Below are positions 12,565-23,100 of a DNA stretch of 64,000 nucleotides, in pieces (within the stretch, counting starts at the first letter, position 1; each line of letters begins with the position of its first letter). Source of the DNA: Rotaria sp. Silwood1 (taxonomy: Eukaryota; Rotifera; Eurotatoria; Philodinida; Philodinidae); contig CAJNOP010000087.1 in assembly GCA_905250075.1 (NCBI GenBank), positions 473,628 through 537,627 of the forward strand, written 5' to 3'. The notes beneath the pieces were generated by a model. It searched no databases, was not told the origin of the DNA, and saw only the letters and a list, made by a program, of their open reading frames with translations. Position numbers and translations under genes: made by a program.

Positions 12565-14312
12565 GAGCACCCCTCTGGATAAAACACTGGTTGCTATCTA
12601 TTAACATATCAATGGTACCTAATAGAATTTGTCTTTTCCTTTCCTATAGACGATTTAGAAATAGCCTAAGTTCAATTACTTTCATAAATTGACATCAATT
12701 CTAAGATAGGAACGTCCATAATTTGTTTTTCATGATGCTTAGGACAGGCGACTAGTCGAGGGTAAGTCCTAAAGCCTGTTCGATTGTTTTCCACGGGCTT
12801 GAGAAACACGTAGGACGCAGAGCAGTCCATCGCGGCTGAGAATCTATCGTACAAAAACCGAAAAAAATTATCTTGCAGTTTCGAGGTGACTATTCGATTA
12901 GACAATTTCATTCGAGAGTATCAAAATATGATTCGAAATGAGGGCTAACAATTTAGAACTATCATTCATTTTTGATACAGTTAAAATTAATTGTCTTCTA
13001 TCAATAAATCTCAATCGTTGCTCTTGATCTCGATTTTTATTTACGATTGAATTTTAAAATTTTTTCTTGTCCCAGAATACATCTCTTCGTAGATGATAGA
13101 AAGAGTGTTCATTGTTAAAAATACATGCGGATAGTCCTTATTCATCATATATTAATCCTACATGAATTTCATTAACAGTTTTTTTTTGTGTTTATTTTCT
13201 TAGCTTAATGAAATTTCATTACCATTTCGTGGTAATGCTGGTTCAATGGCAGCTATATCATTAGCTGAAACATCATCATCCGATGATGCAAATATTCAAA
13301 CACAAGGTAATTCATTAACAACAACAACAACAACAGATTCATCAACATTTTCAAATGGTGATGGTAATTATTCAAGTCAATATGAGACAAAACAAATCTA
13401 TGATATGGAAGATAAATTTGAATTAAATTATAAACGTTTACGTGATGATTTAAAAAAAATAAATTATGAACAAGTTGATAAAGAAGAAAAATTATTAATT
13501 AAACAAATGTCTGATATTGAAATTCAATTACAAAAACATTTACCACAAACATCAGCTATTGATGCACGTTCACGTGAAGTTAAAACAACATTTGAATTAA
13601 CAAATGCTGAATTTGAACGTGCACGTAATGCAGCTAAACGTGCACGACAAGCATTTGAAAAAATAAAAAAAGAACGTTATGATCGTTTTAATGCACTTTA
13701 TGAACATGTTTCAACATGTATTGATGATATTTATAAATCTTTAACAAATTCACAAGCTGCTGTTGCTTGTTTAACAGCTGAAGATGCAGAAGAACCATAT
13801 CGTGCTGGTATAACATATAATTGTGTTGCACCTGGAAAACGTTTTCAAGCGATGGAAAATTTATCGGGCGGTGAAAAAACTGTTGCAGCTATTTGTCTTT
13901 TATTTGCTTTACGAAGGTAAATGAAAATCTTGTTTTTTTTTTTGAATGTTTTTATAAATGATGTTTTTTGTTTGCTTAGTTTTAAACCAGCTCCATTCTT
14001 TTTACTTGATGAAGTTGATGCTGCACTTGATAATACAAATATTGGTAAAGTAGCTGATTTTATTCGTGAACAATCAGCATCAGAATTTCAATGTATTGTT
14101 ATATCACTTAAAGAACAATTTTATTCACGTGCTGATGCACTTGTTGGTATCTATCCAGAGGTAATCAATTTTAAGATTTCTTTTACAATGCAAAATTATT
14201 TTGTTTGTTGATAAATTTATTTTAGCCCGGCGATTGTATTACTAGTCATTGTCTTACATTGGATTTGAATCAATTTGATGAACGAGAAAATATTGCAAAT
14301 ACACGTGGTTAA
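6557..14312 (+). CDS. SMC1: Structural maintenance of chromosomes protein 1 (cohesin SMC1)
   Basis: Nineteen exons join in phase: 6557-6668, 6731-6807, 6869-7354, 7419-7631, 7699-7784, 9108-9273, 9343-9557, 9610-9745, 9803-9877, 9947-10158, 10214-10435, 11275-11409, 11461-11590, 11643-11776, 11836-12043, 12119-12337, 13204-13916, 13980-14160, 14226-14312; 3807 nt, 1268 residues (human SMC1A is about 1233). The Walker A motif GPNGSGKS spans the first intron. The Q-loop [15 protein letters not shown], two long charged coiled-coil arms, the hinge (exons 9-11, GRLIDLCEP to SGIISGGS), the signature [10 protein letters not shown] and Walker [13 protein letters not shown] are all present, so it should be a functional ATPase arm of the cohesin ring. 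Exon 17 carries an extra Ser/Thr-rich loop before the last coil ([13 protein letters not shown]). Introns 5, 11 and 16 (1323, 839 and 866 bp) hold mobile DNA; the rest are about 50-100 bp. Confidence 0.95.
8237..8340. repeat. Partial copy of the CGAGGGAAC fold-back family
   Basis: Within SMC1 intron 5. It begins CTAACGAGGGAAC and continues through TGAAATTTTGCTCACAAGTAGGG to GGGCCC. The order of motifs matches the left arm at 55911-56030 (CTAACGAGGGAAC, GATATTTTGTC, GGTAGGG, GTGCCC). It looks like a diverged, one-armed copy next to the full element at 8358. Confidence 0.5.
8358..8984. mobile_element. Fold-back element with ~265-bp inverted arms in SMC1 intron 5
   Basis: The left arm (about 8358-8622) starts ACGAGGGAACATTCCCAACT; the right arm (about 8720-8984) is its reverse complement and ends AGTTGGGAATGTTCCCTCGT. 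Both arms contain the same landmarks in opposite order: the TGTAGGCTCTAATGATCTAT block, a poly-A/T next to GCCGTGG or CCACGGC, and GAAACTTTCATAATAAACTA. The arms differ at a few percent of positions by eye. The loop of about 100 bp has no reading frame of note. No transposase is encoded, and no clear target-site duplication was found. Confidence 0.72.
10928..11157. mobile_element. Fold-back element in SMC1 intron 11
   Basis: Left arm about 10928-11035 and right arm about 11050-11157. The outer ends read TCATTGATTAATTGAGACAG and, reversed on the right, TCATTGCTTCTCAATTTAGA. Internally, GAATTTTTGTGAATGC pairs with GCATTCACAAAAATTC, and CATGGAACCCAAATGATGA pairs with TCATCATTTGGGTCCCATG. It is non-coding and unlike the intron 5 element. 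Confidence 0.62.
12396..12597. mobile_element. hAT-type MITE with 8-bp target duplication in SMC1 intron 16
   Basis: A 186-bp element (12404-12589) has perfect 15-bp inverted ends CAGTGTTTTATCCAG / CTGGATAAAACACTG and is flanked by the direct repeat GTTGCTAT (12396-12403 and 12590-12597). An 8-bp duplication and a CAGTG-type end fit the hAT superfamily. The interior is strongly GC-rich compared with its surroundings, with G runs and a C homopolymer of roughly 28 bases just after GGGGCGGGG. It encodes nothing. Confidence 0.85.
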
Positions 14313-14448
14313 AAAAGAAATAGCATACTTTGTTTTTTTTTTCTGTCTGTAGATACATGTTATGTGTTTTGTTTGTTTTTTTTTTGTGTGTGTCCGTATT
14401 GTATATATAATATAGTATTGTGTGTTTAGACCTGAAAAATTAATTGAA

Positions 14449-14454
14449 AATAAA
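14449..14454 (+). promoter_or_regulatory. Poly(A) signal of SMC1
   Basis: AATAAA lies 137 nt after the SMC1 stop codon, after a GT-rich stretch; it is the first canonical signal there. Confidence 0.5.
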
Positions 14455-14967
14455 GAAAAATGAATTATTAGTTATAAGGTATTGGAAAAGAGATTGTTCA
14501 TCATCAATTAGCATATGGATAAAATGAACGAAAAACAAAAGAATATGAATACTAGAACTGTGCTTTCATCATGCTAGATTTTAAATACTATTGCTAGGTG
14601 TTTAAACAAAAAAAAAGGATATACATCAAATACTAATAAGTTTTAAAAAAAGCGATATAATTATTAACATATTATTTTTAAGATACTTTTTGTTTTATTA
14701 TTCAAATTTCATAGCTTTGTCTTAAATTTATAAATTGAATCTTAAGTGATGTTAATAAAATTTTATCTCACTTAAAGCTTGATGAATTTCAATGTGACGA
14801 GCATAATATTTAAATTGACCGTAAGCCTAAATTTGTTTTGAATGTAACTATAATATCAGTTAAGATGGAAACGAATTTTCTATAAGTATATATATTCTTA
14901 GTGTATACGAAAAATATTGACTCCTTATGAAAAGCTTGTTATCGCAGCCGCTTTGGGGCTGAAATAT
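14455..14967. other. Intergenic, no gene
   Basis: AT-rich; no supported feature. Confidence 0.5.
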
Positions 14968-15343
14968 GGAACTCACGTATATTCTTCAGCTTCATTATAC
15001 TAATATGCAACATAAATAGTATAAAATCACGAAGTTTTTAATTTTCTGACAGGCACCCTTATTTTTCGTCTTCTTTGTTGCTATTCGCTCAGTATTTTTC
15101 ATTATTTTTAATGCTGCTGTTTTTCTTTAATTTTACATTTTTATTACAAGCAGCATTGAATTATATGCCGAATGAAGCTGTTATGTATATATATGTATAT
15201 GTATATCTATTATTTTAAACCTGGTCGCTAAGGTCTGTAATGGGGGCCTGTCTGTAAGAAGAGGAGGGGGGGAGGGGGAAGCCGCGAAACCTTTAACTTA
15301 AAACTTACACTCACTATTTTCTTTGAAAATATACGTGAGTTCC
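14968..15343. repeat. Repeat bounded by inverted GGAACTCACGTATATT
   Basis: GGAACTCACGTATATT at 14968-14983 recurs inverted as AATATACGTGAGTTCC at 15328-15343. The right portion (about 15215-15343, with GGTCTGTAATGGG, a GGGGGA tract and CTTTGAAAATATACGTGAG) recurs in reverse orientation at 36649-36775, and its last 35 bp recur at 60385-60421. It is probably a non-autonomous element; no target duplication was recognised. Confidence 0.5.
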
Positions 15344-17116
15344 ACAAAATGATTGTCTTTGTATTTATTAAGAATACCATTTAGTAAATTATTTCTCAGA
15401 TTCTAATCGTGAAACTGCCTGTGTATCTACCATCTCGTTGATTTCGACATTGGAATTTGAACATAGATTGAATGATACTCATATCGTAAAGCCAGGTATT
15501 CTTAGATGCTTCAATACACTAAGAGACCGCTTTTTTCCTTATAGGTTGAAATATTCGATTGATGCAGATGTTGAATGAAGCCAAGCTTCGTATTCTCACA
15601 ATAAATCTCTTCGAAGTAAGATATTTAAGAATCACTTTTTAGGATAAAAATGTCTGTTTCATAGGACCATATGAACGTATCTACGCTCTATCTGTTCATT
15701 AAAAATCGTATTTTCTTGTGAAACAAGGTTGAAAATGATTGTTGAATTATATCACGAGGCATTTGAATTCAAGCCCCATCTAGCTCGTTCCACAAATCGT
15801 CACATACATCCAACATCCTATTATGGTTTTTTGGACTATTTAGTGGAGAGTTTTTGGATTTTCGAAAGTCAGATTTCTGAAATTTAAGATTTCGAATCTA
15901 TTTTAAATTTGATAATTTGAAAAATTTATTTTTTACTCATTGTACGGCATATTAACTTCTACTATACACAATTGCAGACTATTAAACAAGATTCTTCCTT
16001 AACCTGCTGATGATTCAGGTTGAATATGACAACAATCTTCATGTTTTTTTGATGTAGATTCATCCTATTTCACATTTTAATCCTGTAAGACTTCCACTGA
16101 ATACATGTTATCAATTGACTTCAATATTAAAAAAAATACATTTGATCAAACATACATCCAAAGTGAGAAGAAGGAAGTAGTTGAATCTACCACTTTTTTT
16201 AATTGAATATCTAAGAGAAAAAAAAGGATAGGTTTTGAATTGTCTTTCCTTGAGTTACGATTAATTTATCACATGTTCGTATGCTTGTGTTAAATGGATT
16301 TGAAAACGTTAAAATACCATCACTATTTGCCACTTTTTTGTTGACAGTAAGTCAAACAAAACAGCTCCTATCAACAAAATTCACAGAAGGGAGATAAATT
16401 TAGCATTCTGTTCAGTTTCTCCTCAATTTTATAGTCATACCATTTTTGAAAATAATCGGCAACTCTACATATTTTGATATGAAGTTTTTTTTACATGATG
16501 AGGTTTAAGATAAAGCTAATGTATTCTTCTGATAATTTCTGATCACACGAATCGACCCTCAAATAAATTGTTTAACAAATGAAGTCTTTCTATCTATCGG
16601 CAAAGGACATAGCCTAACGTCATTGAATAAGTAATCTGGATAATTTGTACTTTTCAAAAGGTATTTATGTTCATTAACTTAGTTTGGTGTTGTAGGAAAC
16701 GTTGTATTCGTCATGTATGTATCTTGAAGTCTTGACACCTGTTGAAGATGTTTGTCTGGTATTACGACTTATCTTAGTAGAATATTCTAACCAGGGTGTG
16801 CAGTCATTCATTTGTTTCATACTAAACTGGACTTGAAGAAGAAATTGAATGGGAAATAGAATGTAGTTTACAATCGATGGTACAACAGTTTTCTTTTCAC
16901 TTATTTTGTATTAGCTTATTGAGTTTAAATAACATGTGTGAGTTTCACATTTCAACTTCAAGGGAGTTATATTAATAAGCGTTTTCGCACGACATTGAAT
17001 TTAGTTAAATCCATTTGTAGAACTATGTTTCATCTATAGTGTAATCGAAATGAAAATTTGATGTACTGTGATCTAAATAATAAAAATAACACTATCAAAA
17101 TTTCATTTAAATTTTT
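15344..17116. other. Intergenic, no gene
   Basis: Frames are short and repeatedly closed on both strands. Nothing is recognised. Confidence 0.5.
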
Positions 17117-17125
17117 TTGTTTCAG

Positions 17126-17285
17126 GATGATTTGAGGGATAAAGAACTTGGCATTCATGCGACACGCTTCTATGCAACTGTATTAGTAGTCGGCATGACG
17201 ACACATGATCTACTCATCATCAACAATCAATACACATTCGGTGATAATATCGAAACCATCTTTGGCAACTTTCGAAAAACTGCAC
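17126..17285 (+). pseudogene. Possible relic exon (membrane-protein-like)
   Basis: After TTTTTTTGTTTCAG (ending at 17125), an open frame with balanced codons (DDLRDKELGIHATRFYATVL) runs for about 50 residues before it enters a CCCACA-rich hairpin. It starts like an exon after a good acceptor but has no partner exon and no donor, and its base composition is less AT-rich than its surroundings. It could be a leftover of a gene truncated by the hairpin. The protein family is not recognised. Confidence 0.22.
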
Positions 17286-17287
17286 AG

Positions 17288-17364
17288 CAGAGTGTGGGTG
17301 TTGATAGCAGAAAAGACACCCACATCCACACCCACACCCACCAACACCCACACCCACCCTCTGA
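17288..17364. repeat. TGTGGG/CCCACA hairpin 1
   Basis: A short G-rich arm (CAGAGTGTGGGTGTTGA) is followed by a longer C-rich arm of ACACCCACACCC units ending CACCCACCCTCTGA. The two ends, CAGAG-TGTGGGTG and CACCCACC-CTCTG, are inverted copies of each other. The hexamer TGTGGG is the telomere repeat reported for bdelloids; see the other ten loci in this list. Confidence 0.65.
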
Positions 17365-19827
17365 AAAAAGTGGTTTCCAAAACGTACAGTCAGTGCAAAG
17401 GGATGAATTTTGACTGTTTTTTGGAAAATGATCAGTTTTTGACCTTTTAAACATTTTTCAATATTTTCGACAGTTTTGACCGAAAACTCGGTCAAAAATC
17501 GATAAAAAGTAGATATTCTGAATCAGCTCGACGAGCTCTATTAAACCATATGTAAATCAACAGAAAACGTTTTCTGCTCCGTTTTTGCATTTGGCACACC
17601 TTAACTGGAATATAATGTTCATACCCCACTTTCTATACTGTTGACTAAGACTACACATTGTCACTATAATATTTCCTTCCAGATTCTGAAGAGAAAATTC
17701 GAAAAACAAATATTTTATGAGACAAAGTAAAGGAAAATAGAAATCCAAAAGCATCAAAGATCAATAATCTGATTGAGAAGTATCGAAGAGGCTTCCAAAT
17801 AGGTCTGTATGTAGATCAATAGATAGTTTGCTTGGACCGACCAATATATTGCACTATTTGATGTATTGAACTAAAGGATATCGTGAGGATGTTTTCAATC
17901 CTTTGTTTCTCATAATTGTAGAATCAGCAATCAAATGAATGATCTATTCACGAAGAAACATCGCCAAGAAATACTCTCTATCTGAGCTCATAGAATAGAA
18001 AAAAGTCAAAAGGATTCTTTTCATTGCCATTTTACTACAGAGAAACAAGTATAAGCTTTTTTTAAAATTTACCTTAAGTATCGTTATTTTTTGTAGAAAA
18101 ACATAATAATGCATAGTGAGAATGGAAATATAAAGAAAAATCAAGAAAATGGTTGATAAGTCTAATTATAGTGATAGTTCAAAACAAAGTAAGTAAAGAC
18201 CAGTGTTGTCGATATCAAGAACACTGAATTGTTACCTGTTTAATACGATTTTGTCATTTCATTGATCTATTTGAAATGTAAACCAATCATCTGATCATTC
18301 ATCATTATACTCCAATGTGGTTTCTAGTTCCATTCTAGCTGGTAAATTACACAATAATTTATCTAATGGCCAACTCGATTGTATTTTCTCAAATAATACA
18401 TAGATAAGATAGAGAAAAAATTCCACATAAGTTGCTGCGTTCGTTAAGGGTTATGGGAAAATAAGACCAAAAATAATACAAGAGATAATAGAAGAAATTT
18501 CTCTCCTTCATCTGTAGAAAATTAATTAAGATAAAACGGTGCGAACACAACTGTTCATGATCAATGATAATGATTCTTGGCCTTAAACAAGTGATACTGA
18601 ACGTTTTCATTTGGGTTAGTAAACGAGATGTCAATATTTTGACTTAGTTAAGTAGAAAACAGATCTCCATTACTAATCTCTAATCGTTGTATGGAGAAAA
18701 CCTTTTATCTACCATCAAAGATTCTATTACTTATCTTCAAAAAATAAGTCATTTTATTATTTATGTCAGAGAAGGTCTAGTTAATTGGCTTTTGCCAATA
18801 ATTTCTCTTCGACCTTCTTTTTACATCTGTGAATATGGTAGAATGGTAAAGAAAATGAATTATCTGCTTTTATGTCTGAATCATTTTTCTTGATTATGGA
18901 AGTGATGAGTTCATATTGAATTTTCTTAATATTATCGGGCACTTTTTCAATTATAGAAGTTGTATAGACAATTACTTCCTTAGTGTAACATTATTAACAA
19001 CATTTACGAAAGTATATTTTCTTCCTGATATTTGCATTGCTCAATAATATGGATAGAGTTACACTTGCCAGAGAAAATTCTTATCTACATAGGAAAAATA
19101 AGTGAATCTGAAAATAAATAGATTCTTTATTCAATATAAATATGTTCCTTCTAGATAAACTGATAATTCATATAAGATGCAAGATAGTATTTAGAGATTC
19201 ACAAATATTTCAGTTTTTAAATATTAGATTCAACATGCAACTAGACACTTTTTTATTTGGAAAAGTGTTTCAAACATAGTTCAACTCCAAACAAATCCAT
19301 ATTTGAAAGCATGAACGAATAAAGTCTAGCATATCTGCGTATGTGTATAAGAAATTGATTTTATACTGTTGAGGTGAAACTATCATCATCATATTGTACA
19401 CAGGAAATATTATCATATTGGTAGTCGTTGAGACATAGGCAATTGTATCAGGGTTATCCAAAGTATATAGGCAACCTAATGTGAGACAGTCAGAATGGTG
19501 TCTTATCTCGCAAAATTCACCAACAAGAATTTGCGAACTTCACTTACTGTACAAGAACTACGCTGATTATTTTTTCAAGATAGTTCAAGCGGCTCTTAAA
19601 CCAAATTGAAACCTGTTCTAGTTCAAATCCATCACTTCTATTGCGTTATAAATATCTGCAAAGATCTTAGCAGAACAAGAAGTTTTTTTTATCACGCAAG
19701 ATCTAGTACTTAATTTTTATGCAAAAAAAGTGAAATGGTACAACTGCTCTCAGATTATCAACGACATTATAACAGTAAAATCAACTCATCTATTTTTAAT
19801 AGCAACACTCTGTGGCTCAAAAATTAT
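17365..19827. other. Intergenic, no gene
   Basis: Several short open frames exist, but none has codon bias or family resemblance. No tRNA-like fold was found near the B-box-like GTTCAAATCC at about 19623. Confidence 0.5.
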
Positions 19828-20110
19828 GATGGGGGTGTAGATGTGAGTATTGGTGTGAAACTGCTTTTTGGCTAACCGGAATTTCGCCAATTAGGACTTT
19901 CGCCAATTGGCAAAATTCCATGGGGCGTATTGGCGAAAGTTCAGTGGACATTAGCCAGTGGCGAAAGTCCTATTGGAGAAAGTCCTAATTGGTGAAATTC
20001 CGATATTCCTGCTTTTTACCAACACCCACACCACACACCTACACCTCACACCAACACCCACATCCGTACCCACACCCACACCACACACCTACACCCCACA
20101 CCCACACCAT
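19828..20110. repeat. TGTGGG/CCCACA hairpin 2 (split by a nested MITE)
   Basis: A G-rich arm at 19828-19857 (GATGGGGGTGTAGATGTGAG and on) and a long C-rich arm at 20018-20110 made of ACACCCACACC variants. The 139-bp inverted-repeat element at 19870-20008 sits between them, so the hairpin is older than that insertion. Confidence 0.6.
19861..20017. mobile_element. Mutator-like MITE with 9-bp TSD, nested in hairpin 2
   Basis: The element (19870-20008) has inverted arms: left CGGAATTTCGCCAATTAGGA and, reversed on the right, CGGAATTTCACCAATTAGGA, both followed by CTTTC. It is flanked by the perfect 9-bp direct repeat CTGCTTTTT (19861-19869 and 20009-20017). A 9-bp duplication with long inverted arms fits Mutator-like elements. 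It has no coding capacity. Confidence 0.65.
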
Positions 20111-20323
20111 GTAATCTGGGCCACCCGATATGTCTAACTTGAAGTCAAGTTTGAGAGGATAGAAATCTGTAAAGCAATCAATTTTTCTGTCTTTGTGAAG
20201 AAGCTTTTACCACTTAGGATACAGTGTAAGTTTTTTCCTGTTCAAATTCAACGTGAACGAACAAGTGCGAATAGAGTTTTTTTTACAAGAAAACAAGGAG
20301 TGTCCAATAGAAACAATAGCTAT

Positions 20324-21516
20324 TTACAAGTGCGTAATCTGTGGATCGTTGTTGGCTTGAAGTCTACCGTATGTGATGTTAAAGATGGGCTCGTCGATAT
20401 CTCCAGTACGGTGATAGTGAGTTCGAGTACTTGTATAAGGAATACGCTTTTCAAATGCATCTCGTAGTTGCTTTGTAGCCTGTTTCCTTTTTGCTAGTAA
20501 AAGTCGATTCTCGTCACCACGAGCCCATCGAAGAGTAATACTGAGATAGTTTCTGGCAGCTTCGTGATGAACTGCTTGGGTCATTTTTTTGCCTTGATCA
20601 TCCGCAAGAAAGGCGACTATCATGTTTTCGTCTTCAGCAGTTGGTGGGATGTACTCAAAATCGAAATGGCTACCGTTTAGTCGTTGGGGGATAGCAGATG
20701 GATCAATGAATTCAACAAGCTCGGTGTCACTCCTGAGGAAGTGAATCTTGCCTTGTACGGCGGAATTTGACCACGGGCTGATTAGTTTCCAACAACTGCT
20801 GAACAGCCAAGAGGCATTAACAATGAGTATAAGACCAATCGATTCCGGATAATAGTGTTCAAGTAGATGGATGCAGAATTTGGCACATTGATAGTCCGCG
20901 TTTTTTAGGCCGAAACCGGCTACATCGACAACAAGCGTGATCATTTCTACAGGTGCTTTAAGTAGTTTGCGACCCGTTTCCACAGCCAGAACGACCAACT
21001 TCTGGGTCATCTCTTCAGGAAACTGACCTTTGATGTGATCTTTGAGAAAAACATAGGTAATCGGACGGCCAACTCTGTCATGACCCATGAAATAGGCCTT
21101 GCCCATTCTGATTTCGTCGTCGCAAAGTTCACTTTCACCCTTAGCTGCAAGTGCATAGAGTCCCCACTCATGTCGCCAAATGAGCGCGTCCATCGCCAAC
21201 TGCACAGCAGCATTGACGTCCCACTTACGCGCGCGGAGCCATCGAAGCAAAAGAGCATCTGGATTATCATAACCGATGGAACAAAATAATTCGTCTCCAA
21301 GGACAGAGTCGACAATATCCAGAGCTGGTAACGAAGTTTGATCACTGATGGCATCGATGAGAGCTATCCAACAGCTTTTAAGAGTATCTATCTGCCTCCT
21401 ATCAAGATTATCTAATACGAAATCGGTTCAGAGATCTGAATTAATCGCTTTTACTTACTCACGTGTCCATGATCGTTCGCCGTCATCTATCCAATTGTGT
21501 AATGATGTCAATAAAT
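20324..21516 (-). CDS. CRAL-TRIO (Sec14-like) lipid-transfer protein, 5' end not located
   Basis: The main exon is 20324-21411 and is preceded by a small exon 21463-21516 (donor GTGAGT, acceptor TATTAG), which join in phase. The small exon reads LLTSLHNWIDDGERSWT. An N-terminal CRAL-TRIO helical part follows (ALLLRWLRARKWDVNAAV), then the lipid-binding lobe with VDVAGFGLKNADYQ, ESIGLILIVNASWLFSSCWK and ISPWSNSAVQGKIHFL, ending near the usual LPQ-type gate (IPQRLNGSHFDFEY). Such proteins carry hydrophobic ligands, often phosphoinositides or vitamin-like lipids, between membranes. An extra charged C-terminal tail of about 80 residues follows. There is no ATG in the small exon, so at least one more 5' exon must lie beyond 21516; I could not place it. 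Codon usage is less AT-biased than in SMC1. Confidence 0.8.
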
Positions 21517-21832
21517 CTAAGTAGAACGAGATTAGTTTGGGTAACTATTATTTTAACTGGTAATAGAATTCAGAGACGAAGAAGCAATACTGGTTGATTC
21601 ACCTATTTCATTAATTTGCCGGGTAGTGTCAAATTCAAATTGACCATTTTATAATTTGGGAATTTCAAAGGGTCTTCATACATTCCATGAATTTAAACTA
21701 GAAAACTTTCTTTCTTCTAACTGGAAATCAACTCAGCGGATTGAACTTTGTCACAACTGAGTGTTTCAGGTGTCGAATAGTCTACATGTCTATTATGTCT
21801 GGGATCACTGGATATAAGTCTCAGACTAGGGG

Positions 21833-21884
21833 TGTTACTTTATTTTTATTTTTATTTATAATAAAAAATAAACAAGTAACGCTC
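21833..21884. repeat. Short solo copy of the GGGTGTTACT element end
   Basis: GGGTGTTACTTTATTTTTAT followed by TTATAATAAAAAATAAA matches the start of the element at 30176 almost base for base, then stops within about 50 bp at GTAAC. It looks like a minimal palindromic relic. Confidence 0.45.
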
Positions 21885-22695
21885 GTCCGTGTGACTCGCT
21901 TGACTCTCGACTGAATATTCGGCTCCTTTACTGTTATATACTGCTTCACGGCCTTCAACAAAGCTAGTATTCAACATTTCAAAAGGATGGATAGGTGTGT
22001 AGACGTTGATTTCAGCGTCAGTTTTGTTATCCACAATGGCATGCGGATCCGTGTGATCATTTTTGTCATAAATTCATCTAATCAAACTGATGTCCATCCA
22101 TTAATACTTAAACTGAAATCTAAATGAACTACACTACGGTAGCAGTACCCGCACGCATCCAAAAAAAAGAGATTATATTTAATTTTTTGTGCGGTCACAA
22201 AGAAAAACGCGTTCCCGACACCATCGTGAAAATGCTTCATACTTGTAACAATTCTACTAGAAAAATAGGATCTTAACTGAGCTTCTAGCTTAAAAGAAAT
22301 CATATTATATCTGATCTGAAATCAGAATGCCATGCTTGAAAGAAGCTCGTACTCCGGGTAGTTGTCAGACTTCATAAATAGTCTGAATATGTCTGTATGC
22401 ATTCCCACATGTGAATGAACGTAGACAAGAACACACAGAAACAGAAAAACTCCATTTTATTTCATTCATATCTACTTCCGATACAGCAAATATGAATTCT
22501 TTGAGTGATGCTTTCCGTCAAATGTACTAATCGAAATATTGTGTACCTGTAGAAAAGCCATTCTCACACTTTACTTCAAAATATTTCTCAGTTCTTAGCC
22601 ACTGCTAGTCCCTATTCAAACCCATTAGATCTCGACTGTTAACTTTTATTCGATGAATCCCAACAATTTGTAGCAGTTCTTCACAGAATTTTCCA
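21885..22695. other. Intergenic, no gene
   Basis: No supported exon on either strand. It may hold the missing 5' exon(s) or upstream sequence of the CRAL-TRIO gene. Confidence 0.4.
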
Positions 22696-22758
22696 GTGCA
22701 GCGGCTAGTCTCTCGTCGGTGCCCCTCCGGGGCGCCACTCGCCACTAGCCGCTGCCAC
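22696..22758. repeat. GC-rich stem-loop A
   Basis: GTGCAGCGGCTAGT at the left pairs with ACTAGCCGCTGCCAC at the right. An inner stem GTGCCCC-TCC-GGGGCGCC follows the conserved TCGTCGG. It shares layout and bases with the stem-loop at 23050 (CTAGTC..TCGTCGG..CCTYYGGG..GACTAG). No tRNA features are present. Confidence 0.6.
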
Positions 22759-23049
22759 GTGTAATTGTATTCCTCCATAACTTCATCCTGTTTTATTTAC
22801 ACTCCACCTGATCCGAGGGTCAACTTACTTCGAAAATTCCTGAAATTTGTAGCACGATAATTCTCGACGAGAACTCTAAATGGAGGCTTTGTTGTAAGCT
22901 ATTCCTGATTTCTTCGATTTCATTGTCTAGCTGAAAAATCAGAGTTTTATTGAAATTTCTCATTAAGGAAATCTTAGTGCAGTATCCTCAAAAATCTAGC
23001 ATTCACAGATCTTTTGTGAGGCGAGTCTGAAGCATGCTTGCAATGTGAA
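22759..23049. other. Spacer between stem-loops A and B
   Basis: No coding or repeat feature recognised. Confidence 0.4.
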
Positions 23050-23100
23050 TGACTAATCGTTCGTCGGCGTTCCTTTGGGACGCCTGTCACGACTAGTCGC
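23050..23100. repeat. GC-rich stem-loop B
   Basis: GACTAATCG at the left pairs with CGACTAGTC at the right; the inner GGCGTTCC-TTT-GGGACGCC is a perfect stem. It carries the same TCGTCGG as stem-loop A, about 290 bp away. Confidence 0.6.

Noticed and set aside
12672..12911. 79-codon minus-strand frame in SMC1 intron 16
   Set aside because: Isolated and without recognisable domain; possibly part of another repeat.
17220..17495. Cys/Gly/Val-rich minus-strand frames (CGCGCGC-type protein)
   Set aside because: They are translations of the CCCACA/TGTGGG hairpin; low-complexity DNA is open in several frames at once. The same applies to the frames at 48662-48859 and 55362-55721.
19610..19640. tRNA B-box-like GTTCAAATCC
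   Set aside because: No A box and no acceptor stem around it.
22696..22758. tRNA or snRNA gene
   Set aside because: The fold is a single long hairpin with no cloverleaf, A/B box or CCA context.
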